Made by a program: the position numbers and the translations under genes. Positions 1 through 6,326 of a stretch of DNA of 14,625 bases are shown piece after piece. The stretch's first letter is position 1; each line of letters begins with the position of its first letter. The DNA comes from Verrucomicrobiales bacterium (lineage in GTDB: Bacteria; Verrucomicrobiota; Verrucomicrobiia; Verrucomicrobiales; V1-33), in contig JALRGF010000689.1 of NCBI GenBank assembly GCA_023253495.1, positions 1 to 14,625 of the forward strand, read 5' to 3'. The notes under the pieces were generated by a model. That model ran no database searches. It was given only the letters and a program-made list of their open reading frames with translations, and was not told the origin of the DNA.

Positions 1-1
1 C

Positions 2-187
2 CATTGCGGACTGCTTTCGGAGGCCGCCGATCTGGAGGTGGGCGTGCCACAGGCCGGCGTCCTCGCCGCCACCGACGCCGTGACCCCGGATTTTATTGAT
101 TGACTGGACACCGATGACTTGCGGGACCCCGCGTCCTCCAACGCCGCCGAAACGTTCTACAAAGATGATTCCGTCGAGCTGAAGTGA
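2..187 (+). pseudogene. 3' end of an unidentified coding region with an in-frame TGA
   Basis: The frame beginning at base 2 is open to the left window edge, reads through about 33 codons, meets TGA at 101-103, and then stays open in the same frame for 27 more codons to a second TGA at 185-187, ending in FYKDDSVELK. Both halves have the G/C-rich third positions typical of the real genes here, which suggests one coding region interrupted by a nonsense change (TGG to TGA would give a Trp), or a sequencing error. The alternative is that the true gene ends at 103 and the rest is chance. I do not recognise the protein. It converges on the SGNH hydrolase gene with only 16 bases between stops. Confidence 0.35.
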
Positions 188-203
188 GTGCGGCTCGGCG
201 CGG

Positions 204-1688
204 TTACGGGACGGCGGTGAACTTCAGCCGGAGGTAAAGGTTCGACCGGCCGGCGGCCGGCACGCGCGCGGTCTTGGTGCCATCAGCCGCGCTGGTGATG
301 GCTTCCGCGGGCACGTCGGTCCAGGTGATGAAATCTGATGAACTCTGGCAGGTGATGGCGGCATAGATGTTGCTCTCATAGCGCGGTTTCCAGCTCAGGG
401 TGACCGAATGGTCGGAGGCCTCGTGCCCGCCGGCGGGCAGCACGACCGGGCCTCCCGGGAAGGCGGTATTCCCGTCGAGCGCAAATTCACCGAGGTTGAC
501 CAGGCCGTCACCGTCCGCGTCGTCCAGCGGTCCGCGCCGGCCGGCCGGGGCGCCGCTGGCCGCCATAAATTCATTGAACCCGGTGGCGGCCGGGATGCCG
601 AGCAGATCGACGATGACTTCGCGATCGCTGAGCGGGGGCGAGGTGCCGAAGACAGCGGGCACCCTGGCCCGCAGTGCGGACTGGACGCGCTGGGCCACGA
701 TGGCGTGCAGGGTGGTGCCGGGGTGAAAGCCGTCGTGCGAAAACAGGTACCGGTGGTGCGCCGCCGGTGGGTCGGCGGCGGATTTCACGTCGGAACCGTT
801 GATGAACGTCACGCCACCGTACACCAGGCTGTCCGCGCCGATCAGATCCTCGGTGAGCGTGTACGTGTCCACCCAGATCCCGCCCAGGGTGGTCTCGGTC
901 CACTCGCGCAGGCCGTCGTTGAGCGCCCGCAGCGCCGCGGTGACCCGGCCGGTGCGCAGCGCGTCGGTCGGCGCATACGCCTGCACCGCCGGTGTGCATC
1001 CGACGTGGGGCACGCCGCAGACGACGATGGGCAGCCCGGGGCGCGCGGTGCGCAGGTGTCCCGCGACCGCCTGCAGGCTCGCTTTGATCGAATCCATGAG
1101 CGGCTGCGGGTTGCCCAGGCCGGTGCCGGTGCCGTCGTAAATCGTCTTATAGGTGATCGGCGCTCCGCCGACCTGGCACGATGGATCGCTGTTGCCGAAG
1201 CGCAGATCGTTGCCACCGCACCAGAGGACAGCCGCGGCCGAAGTCGTCTGCACCTGGGTGGTCAGGCGCGCCGCGGTCCGGTCCCATTCAGGGGCAAAGG
1301 GGATGAACGCCGAGATATCCGGGTCATCGGTGATTTCATTCAAATCCTGACCGGTGATCAGATTGCGCAGCGCGCGCGCCGTCGCTCCGGGCACCGCCCA
1401 GTTGTACTCGTGCCCGAGCAGCCGCAGGTCCGCCCACCGGTTGAAGAAAAGGCTGTTCTTGAAGAGTCCGAGATCAAAATGCGCGTTCCTCCGCTCGTGC
1501 AGGATTTCCGACCAGTTGCGCGCGAACGGCTGCGTCGCGTCAATGCCATCCACCAGCCCCGCCAGCCCCGGAAATGTCACCTGGTACTCCTTGGTCAGGC
1601 TGTCGCCGATCACGGTCACCGACTCGACCGCAGTCAGCGGCAGGCACATGGCAAAGGACAGGGACAGGGACAGCAGCGGCCGCTTCAT
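204..1688 (-). CDS. secreted SGNH/GDSL-family hydrolase (esterase-like) with C-terminal Ca-loop repeat
   Basis: The 494-residue product starts with a Sec-type signal peptide (about residues 1-21). The SGNH blocks are all present: GDSL with nucleophile Ser30, block II Gly101 in AVPGATA, block III GGND with Asn160, and block V DGFHPG with Asp319 and His322. The family hydrolyses esters, often acetyl groups on polysaccharides or lipids; the substrate here cannot be read from sequence. Around residues 389-407 lies a DADGDGL-type loop, like the thrombospondin type 3/EF-hand calcium loops common in secreted verrucomicrobial proteins. A beta-rich tail to residue 494 follows and could serve surface attachment or secretion. 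The ATG at 1688 is preceded by CCCC and no Shine-Dalgarno. It diverges from xylA, so a role in deacylating xylan-derived sugars is possible but inferred. Confidence 0.88.
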   Translation of the reverse strand: MKRPLLSLSLSFAMCLPLTAVESVTVIGDSLTKEYQVTFPGLAGLVDGIDATQPFARNWSEILHERRNAHFDLGLFKNSLFFNRWADLRLLGHEYNWAVPGATARALRNLITGQDLNEITDDPDISAFIPFAPEWDRTAARLTTQVQTTSAAAVLWCGGNDLRFGNSDPSCQVGGAPITYKTIYDGTGTGLGNPQPLMDSIKASLQAVAGHLRTARPGLPIVVCGVPHVGCTPAVQAYAPTDALRTGRVTAALRALNDGLREWTETTLGGIWVDTYTLTEDLIGADSLVYGGVTFINGSDVKSAADPPAAHHRYLFSHDGFHPGTTLHAIVAQRVQSALRARVPAVFGTSPPLSDREVIVDLLGIPAATGFNEFMAASGAPAGRRGPLDDADGDGLVNLGEFALDGNTAFPGGPVVLPAGGHEASDHSVTLSWKPRYESNIYAAITCQSSSDFITWTDVPAEAITSAADGTKTARVPAAGRSNLYLRLKFTAVP

Positions 1689-1729
1689 GGGGACACCATG
1701 GCGGATGGCGGAGGGAGGTCGAGCCGGAA

Positions 1730-1771
1730 GTGAGGGAAGTGAGGGACGTGAGGGACGTGAGGGACGTGAGG
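1730..1771. repeat. 9-bp tandem repeat, about 4.7 copies
   Basis: The unit GTGAGGGAM (M is A in copy 1, C in copies 2-4) repeats at 1730, 1739, 1748 and 1757, with a partial copy at 1766. It lies between the divergent starts of the SGNH hydrolase and xylA genes, 42 bases upstream of the hydrolase start. The period of 9 is not a helical turn and no protein is encoded there. It could be a slippage-prone spacer or a binding array; neither is shown. Confidence 0.85.
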
Positions 1772-1787
1772 CGCGATCCCTTTCCTT

Positions 1788-1816
1788 TTGACAGTGGGTG
1801 GCGGCGTGTCTACGTC
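1788..1816 (+). promoter_or_regulatory. possible sigma-70-type promoter for xylA
   Basis: A perfect TTGACA lies at 1788-1793, about 90 bases upstream of the xylA ATG. The matching -10 is poor: TCTACG at 1809-1814 (15-base spacing) or TACGTC at 1811-1816 (17-base spacing). The -35 match alone could be chance. No XylR-type palindrome was recognised nearby. Confidence 0.28.
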
Positions 1817-1880
1817 GGGGCTTCTCCGCTTTGGCGGAAGAGAGATCCTCAGTCAGTCCCGTTCAAACCCACCACTCACC

Positions 1881-3197
1881 ATGCCCAAAGAGTTTTTTCC
1901 CGGAATCAAAAAAGTCCGTTACGAAGGACCGGACAGCAAGAACCCGCTCGCCTTCCGTCACTATGACGCCACCGAGAAGGTGGGAGGCAAGACGATGAAG
2001 GACCATTTCCGCTTCGCGGTGGCCTACTGGCACGCGATGAAGAACCCGCTGGCCGACCCGTTCGGCGGCGGCACGGCGGTCCGCCCGTGGAACAGCGGCA
2101 GCCCGTTGAAAATGGTCGAACAGACGGCGCGGGCGTGCTTCGAGTTCATGGACAAGATCGGCATCGATTACTACTGCTTCCATGACCGTGACGCGGCGCC
2201 GGAAATGGCGACGCTCAAGCAGAGCAATGAGATTCTCGACAAGACGGCGGTCATTCTCGGCAAACTGCAGAAGGACACCGGCAAAAAACTGCTCTGGGGC
2301 ACTGCCTGCCTGTTCGCGCACACCCGTTACCAGCAGGGCGCGGCGACCAGTCCGAATGCCGATGTTTTCGCCTATGCCGCGGCCCAGGTGAAGAAAGCTC
2401 TGGACGTGACGGCGCAGCTCAAGGGCGAAGGCTACACCTTCTGGGGCGGCCGCGAAGGGTATTCCACGCTGCTCAACACCGACATGAAACGCGAGCTGGA
2501 CCACCTCGCCGCGTTTCTGCACATGGCCGTCGACTACAAAAAGAAAATCGGCTTCAAGGGGCAGTTCTACATCGAGCCGAAACCGAAGGAGCCGACCACC
2601 CACCAGTACGATTCCGACGCCGCCGCCTGCCTGAACTTTCTGCGCACCTACGGCCTGATGGACCACTTCAAGCTGAACATCGAGACCAACCACGCCACCC
2701 TGGCCGGTCACACCGTGCAGCACGACCTGACGGTGGCCGCCAACGCGGGCGCGCTCGGGTCGATTGATGCCAATGCCGGCGACGAGCTGCTGGGCTGGGA
2801 CACCGACCAGTTCCCGACCAACATCTACATGACCACGCAGATCATGCTGGTGCTGCTGCGCATGGGCGGGTTCACCACCGGGGGCCTGAACTTCGATGCC
2901 AAGGTGCGCCGCGAGAGCTACGAGCCGGTGGACCTGTTTCACGCCCACATCGGCGGCATGGACGCCTTCGCCCGCGGCCTGAAGATCGCCCACGCCATCA
3001 TCAAGGACGGTCGCCTCGACGCCTTCGTGAAGCAACGCTACAGCTCGTTCGACAGCGGGCTGGGCGCGAAAATCGAGGCGCGCAAGACCAACTTCACCGA
3101 GCTGGAAAAACACGCGCTCGGCCTGAAGAAGTCGCCCCTGCCCGGCAGCGGCCGCCAGGAAATGCTGGAAAACCTGCTCAACGACTTCATCCGCTAG
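1881..3197 (+). CDS. xylA: xylose isomerase
   Basis: The 438-residue product converts D-xylose to D-xylulose (and glucose to fructose) in the cytoplasm, the entry step of the isomerase route of xylose use. It follows the E. coli-type class II enzyme (440 residues) almost position for position: catalytic His101 and Asp104 in FHDRD, Trp188, and metal ligands Glu232 (IEPKPKEP), Glu268 and His271 (IETNHA), Asp296, Asp307 and Asp309 (WDTDQ) and Asp339 (NFDAK). The reading frame is open further upstream to 1788, but the family N-terminus fits the ATG at 1881, which sits behind a C-rich leader with no Shine-Dalgarno. No xylulokinase or xylose transporter is visible in the window. The gene ends just before a strong hairpin and is probably monocistronic. 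Confidence 0.97.
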   Translation: MPKEFFPGIKKVRYEGPDSKNPLAFRHYDATEKVGGKTMKDHFRFAVAYWHAMKNPLADPFGGGTAVRPWNSGSPLKMVEQTARACFEFMDKIGIDYYCFHDRDAAPEMATLKQSNEILDKTAVILGKLQKDTGKKLLWGTACLFAHTRYQQGAATSPNADVFAYAAAQVKKALDVTAQLKGEGYTFWGGREGYSTLLNTDMKRELDHLAAFLHMAVDYKKKIGFKGQFYIEPKPKEPTTHQYDSDAAACLNFLRTYGLMDHFKLNIETNHATLAGHTVQHDLTVAANAGALGSIDANAGDELLGWDTDQFPTNIYMTTQIMLVLLRMGGFTTGGLNFDAKVRRESYEPVDLFHAHIGGMDAFARGLKIAHAIIKDGRLDAFVKQRYSSFDSGLGAKIEARKTNFTELEKHALGLKKSPLPGSGRQEMLENLLNDFIR

Positions 3198-3212
3198 GCG
3201 CCGGGAAGCGGT

Positions 3213-3237
3213 CGAACCGGCGCACCGCGCCGGTTCG
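3213..3237 (+). terminator. hairpin terminator behind xylA
   Basis: A perfect 11-bp stem (3213-3223 with 3227-3237) closes a 3-base ACC loop, 15 bases after the xylA stop. It has no T-run on the plus side, so it is a stem-only terminator of the kind common in GC-rich genomes. Being symmetrical, it could also act on the opposing transcript. Confidence 0.7.
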
Positions 3238-3242
3238 GGGGG

Positions 3243-3261
3243 CGGGCGCCGCGGGCGCCCG
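3243..3261 (-). terminator. hairpin terminator behind the nitroreductase gene
   Basis: A perfect 8-bp stem (3243-3250 with 3254-3261) with a GCG loop begins directly after the nitroreductase stop codon (3262-3264 on the minus strand). It stands 5 bases from the xylA hairpin, so each converging gene has its own structure. Confidence 0.6.
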
Positions 3262-3903
3262 TCAGAGGCGGGTGATCACATCGGCCGCCGGATACCGGAC
3301 TTTCGGCCGCGCGGCATACGGATCGTCGGCGGCCCGGTAGCCGGCGGCGCAGGCGACCACGGTGCTGAACCCGCTGCCGGTGAGTCCGAGGATTTCGTCG
3401 TATTGCGCCGGATCCAGGCCTTCCATCGGACAGGTGTCGATGCCAAGCGCGGCGGCGCCGGTCATCAATGTTCCGAGAGCGATGTAGACCTGGCGGTCGG
3501 CCCAGGCGTTGAGCCAGCCTTCGCGGCACGCCTTGCCGCGGAAGCCGGCCATCATCGAGCGCAGGCCTTCGAGGGAGGCCGCCGGGGTGCCGGTGACCTC
3601 GGCGACGCGGGCGACGTATCGGTCGATCTCACTTTCCGGCAGCGAGTCGCGGCGGGCGAAGACGACGAAATGGGAGGCGTCGACCGGCTGGGTCTGGTTC
3701 CAGGATGCGGGCACGAGGCGCGCGCGCAGCGCCGGGTCGTTGACCACGAAAAATTTCCACGGTTGCAGGCCGAACGACGACGGTGTCAGCACGAGGGCCT
3801 CCTCGAGCGCCGACCAGGCATCGGCGGGGATGAGGCGGGAGGGGTCGAATTTTTTGGTGGCATACCGCCAGCGGAGGGCGGTTACGAGGGTGTCAGGTGT
3901 CAT
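3262..3903 (-). CDS. nitroreductase-family NAD(P)H-dependent flavoprotein
   Basis: The 213-residue product belongs to the FMN-binding nitroreductase fold (NfsB/YdgI-like oxidoreductases), which reduces nitro groups, quinones or related acceptors with NAD(P)H. Visible signatures are the N-terminal RYATKKFDP (residues 13-21, FMN phosphate contact), TPSSFGLQPWKF (40-51), and the C-terminal GIDTCPMEG block followed by a conserved-looking GYR and KVRYP end. The frame is open upstream to 3951, but the family N-terminus and spacing favour the ATG at 3903. It lies 44 bases downstream of the LptF/LptG-type gene on the same strand and may be co-transcribed with it. The physiological substrate cannot be told. 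Confidence 0.92.
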   Translation of the reverse strand: MTPDTLVTALRWRYATKKFDPSRLIPADAWSALEEALVLTPSSFGLQPWKFFVVNDPALRARLVPASWNQTQPVDASHFVVFARRDSLPESEIDRYVARVAEVTGTPAASLEGLRSMMAGFRGKACREGWLNAWADRQVYIALGTLMTGAAALGIDTCPMEGLDPAQYDEILGLTGSGFSTVVACAAGYRAADDPYAARPKVRYPAADVITRL

Positions 3904-3947
3904 GGGGATTGCGGTGAGCCGTGGGTGGAGCGCCGCACGGGCGCGAC

Positions 3948-5156
3948 TCATCTACGCTGGAGCCTGAGCAACAGCCACCCCCCGAGCGCGAGAAAAAGAA
4001 GATTCGGCAGCCAGACGATGAGCCACGGGTAAGCACTGGCCCGGTCCTTGAGGATGCTGTCGCCGAGCATGAGGAGGGAGAGGTAAAAAATACCGAGGGC
4101 CAGGCTGAGTCCGAAACCGATCGACGTTTCGCGCCGCTGGGCGGTCACCCCGAGCGGCAGTCCGACGGCCACGAAAGCGAGGCAGGCGAGGGAGAAGCTG
4201 AAGCGTTTGTTCAGTTCGGTGCGCAGCTCGGTGGCGTGCTGGAGGGCGGGGCGGTCGCCGGAGCCGCTTTTTTTGCCGGATTTCTTTTTGGTTGTGGCTT
4301 CGACCCGGGCGCGGCCGGTGGCGGCCTCAAGCCGCTGGCTCAGGTCGGCGGTGGTCATCATGCCCGGTTTGATGCGGTCCAATTTTTCGTAGAGCCGCTG
4401 GAACGTCATGGTCTGGGTGATGCGGCCGGCCTGGATGGGCGGGCGGATGCGGCTCAGCGGGCTGATGCCGGCTTCGCGGTCGCCGGGGCGTTCGGGATCG
4501 CGCATGATGACGGTGGCGTCGGTGAGTTCGAGGTCGAGTCCCTTCTGTTCGGGGGTTTCGATCAGGCGGGCGCGGCGGGCGGCGAGAAACCCGCTGGGCT
4601 GGCGCGACTCGTTGAGCAGGATCATCCGGAAATCGTTCAGGCGCCCATCGTCTTTTTTTTCCCCGATATAGATGACAAAGTTGTCGATCTGGTCGACGAC
4701 GGTATCCGCGGTGAGCAATGCCTGGGGGTTGGCGGTGGTCAGGCGCGTCGGCAGGCGGGCCAGCTCGGCCTGGGCGCGCGGGGCGAGGTCCAGGTTGATC
4801 CAGAAACAGAGCAGGGTGCTGAGGGTGGCGAGGGCGAGGCTGGGTGCGGCCAGGCGCAGGAAGCTCAGGCCGCCCATGCGCAAGGCGAGCAGTTCGTTGT
4901 CGGCCGAGAGGCGACCGAAGACCAGCAGCACTGCGGTCAGCAGGCTCCAGGGGACGGTGAACGGGAGCGAAGCGACCACGGCGTACCCCATGAATTTGAG
5001 GAAAAACGTGATCGGCAGGTCGCGCAGGATTTCCGCCGGCAGGCTGAGCAGCGGCTTGAAGACGTTGCCGAGCACCATGACGATGGTCAGGACCAGCACG
5101 GCAATGAGGGTCGCCGTGATGACTTGGCGGCCGATGTAGCGGTCAATGATCCGCAT
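3948..5156 (-). CDS. LptF/LptG-family lipopolysaccharide export permease
   Basis: This 402-residue inner-membrane protein matches the LptF/LptG (YjgP/YjgQ) family, which works with the LptB ATPase to pull LPS from the inner membrane toward the LptA/LptC bridge. The order is right: TM1 (about 11-32), TM2 (about 48-78), the coupling-helix motif ADNELLALRMGG (85-96), TM3 (about 100-120), a beta-rich periplasmic region, then TM4 (319-337), TM5 (346-369) and TM6 (377-398). Residues 287-300, just before TM4, are a Lys/Ser/Gly-rich insert that I do not expect in the family. I chose the ATG at 5156 because MRIIDRYIG is the usual N-terminus; the frame extends to 5321 through a Pro/Arg-rich stretch, with another ATG at 5174. 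F and G cannot be told apart, and no second copy or lptB is in view. Confidence 0.88.
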   Translation of the reverse strand: MRIIDRYIGRQVITATLIAVLVLTIVMVLGNVFKPLLSLPAEILRDLPITFFLKFMGYAVVASLPFTVPWSLLTAVLLVFGRLSADNELLALRMGGLSFLRLAAPSLALATLSTLLCFWINLDLAPRAQAELARLPTRLTTANPQALLTADTVVDQIDNFVIYIGEKKDDGRLNDFRMILLNESRQPSGFLAARRARLIETPEQKGLDLELTDATVIMRDPERPGDREAGISPLSRIRPPIQAGRITQTMTFQRLYEKLDRIKPGMMTTADLSQRLEAATGRARVEATTKKKSGKKSGSGDRPALQHATELRTELNKRFSFSLACLAFVAVGLPLGVTAQRRETSIGFGLSLALGIFYLSLLMLGDSILKDRASAYPWLIVWLPNLLFLALGGWLLLRLQRR

Positions 5157-5392
5157 CGCTTGGAGAATCACCATAGAAAGCCGGGGGCGGCCCGAAAGAG
5201 GAAACTGCGGGCGCTGGCGCCGCCCGGGGGCGGGGAGAGGGGTGCCCCGGGGTGTCGCTGCGGGAACAACCGTCACCGCAAGCGCCTTCTGCGGGCGGGT
5301 GCGGCGGGTGGGTGGATTCATGAGCGGAAAATCTTTCCGGTGCCGGTTATTTGGAGTTGGCCGTGCAGCGGGCGGCGGGCATCGTCAGGCGC
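5157..5392. other. divergent intergenic region between lptF/G-like and uracil glycosylase genes
   Basis: This very GC-rich stretch (about 236 bases, less if either gene starts further out) must hold the promoters of both divergent genes. It contains a GC-rich inverted repeat, CGGGCG and CGCCCG around a 7-base loop, near 5208-5226, and a more AT-rich patch at 5321-5352 just before the glycosylase gene. No convincing -35/-10 pair or operator was identified. Confidence 0.4.
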
Positions 5393-6316
5393 ATGGTTGC
5401 CGACGAGCCCTCCGGTCAGATGGACCTGCTGCTGGAACACCTCCGGCAGAAGGCGAGCGCCGGCCAGACGCACGTCTGGTTGTCGCCGGCCGCCCGTGAC
5501 GTGATGCGGGCGTGGCATCAGGCCCGGCGGGGCGGTCCGCGGGTGCCTCGTGAGTCCTCCGGGGACGCGCGCCAGGCGCGGCCGGTGGCAGCGGTTTCCG
5601 CAGCGGCGGTCCGGGCCGCCGGGTCGGCGGATGTGCCGGTGCCGCCAGCGGCCGCGGTCTGGCCGGAGGGGGCGCCGGAGGCCGGGTTGACCGAGGCGCT
5701 GGCGGCGGTGCGGGCCGGGGTGCTCGCCTGCCCGGTCTATGCCGCGCTGCGTGCGCGGGGCGCCTTGCGGGACACGATGGTTTTTGCCACCGGCCATCCG
5801 GCATCGCCGCTGGTGCTGGTGGGGGAGGCGCCGGGGGCGGAGGAGGAGAAGCTGGGCGAGCCGTTCGTCGGACCGGCCGGGAACCTCCTTACCAAAATGA
5901 TCGTCGCCATGGGCCTTGACCGCTCGAAGGTGTATATCACCAATATCGTCAAATACCGGCCGGTCATCGAAGAAGGCGACCAGGGCAGCCGCAACCGGCG
6001 CCCCACCGCCGAGGAAATCGCCGCCGGCCTGCCGCACCTGCGGAAAGAGCTGGCGGCACTCCGTCCCCGGGTGCTGGTCGCCCTCGGAGCGACCGCCCTG
6101 GAGGGACTGGCTGGTGAGGCCTTGCCGATCGGCCAGGCGCGCGGCCGCTGGCGCACCTTTGACGGCATTCCGCTGATGCCGACGTTCCACCCGAGCTACC
6201 TGCTGCACAACGAATCGCTGACCGAGCGTCGCAAGGTCTGGGAGGACCTGCTCCAGGTCATGGAAAAACTCGGCCTGCCGATCAGCGCGAAACAGCGCGC
6301 GTTCTTCCGGACATAG
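5393..6316 (+). CDS. uracil-DNA glycosylase, family 4-like, lacking most Fe-S cysteines
   Basis: The product (307 residues from ATG 5393) has the family 4/5 uracil-DNA glycosylase core, which removes uracil from DNA to start base-excision repair. Motif A is GEAPGAEEEKLGEPFVGPAGNLL (144-166 region), followed by YITNIVKYRP (181-190) and the C-terminal motif HPSYLLHNES with His266. An N-terminal helix (DLLLEHLRQKASAG) and an Ala/Pro-rich linker (about 55-98) precede the domain, as in many bacterial members. Family 4 enzymes bind a [4Fe-4S] cluster with four Cys. Here only Cys113 remains; the others are Tyr116, Tyr188 and Gly212. Start choice is uncertain: TTG 5351 and ATG 5420 are in frame, and none has a Shine-Dalgarno. 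It converges with the next gene at a 10-base gap. Confidence 0.88.
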   Translation: MVADEPSGQMDLLLEHLRQKASAGQTHVWLSPAARDVMRAWHQARRGGPRVPRESSGDARQARPVAAVSAAAVRAAGSADVPVPPAAAVWPEGAPEAGLTEALAAVRAGVLACPVYAALRARGALRDTMVFATGHPASPLVLVGEAPGAEEEKLGEPFVGPAGNLLTKMIVAMGLDRSKVYITNIVKYRPVIEEGDQGSRNRRPTAEEIAAGLPHLRKELAALRPRVLVALGATALEGLAGEALPIGQARGRWRTFDGIPLMPTFHPSYLLHNESLTERRKVWEDLLQVMEKLGLPISAKQRAFFRT

Positions 6317-6326
6317 AAACGGCGGA

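Noticed and set aside
408..1733. 441-codon plus-strand frame across the SGNH hydrolase
   Set aside because: Low-complexity Arg/Gly-rich translation antisense to a gene with complete SGNH blocks.
1730..1771. CRISPR array
   Set aside because: The repeats are 9 bp and directly adjacent, without spacers, and no cas gene is present.
1863..3113. 416-codon open frame on the minus strand across xylA
   Set aside because: It lies antisense to a gene whose every catalytic residue matches xylose isomerase; long antisense frames are expected at this GC content and codon bias.
5157..5321. N-terminal extension of the LptF/LptG protein to 5321
   Set aside because: The extra 55 residues are Pro/Arg-rich and unlike the family, which begins right at the first transmembrane segment.
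3921..5504. 527-codon plus-strand frame across the LptF/LptG gene
   Set aside because: The opposite strand encodes a clear membrane permease; this frame gives a low-complexity Gly/Glu/Gln-rich product typical of a shadow.
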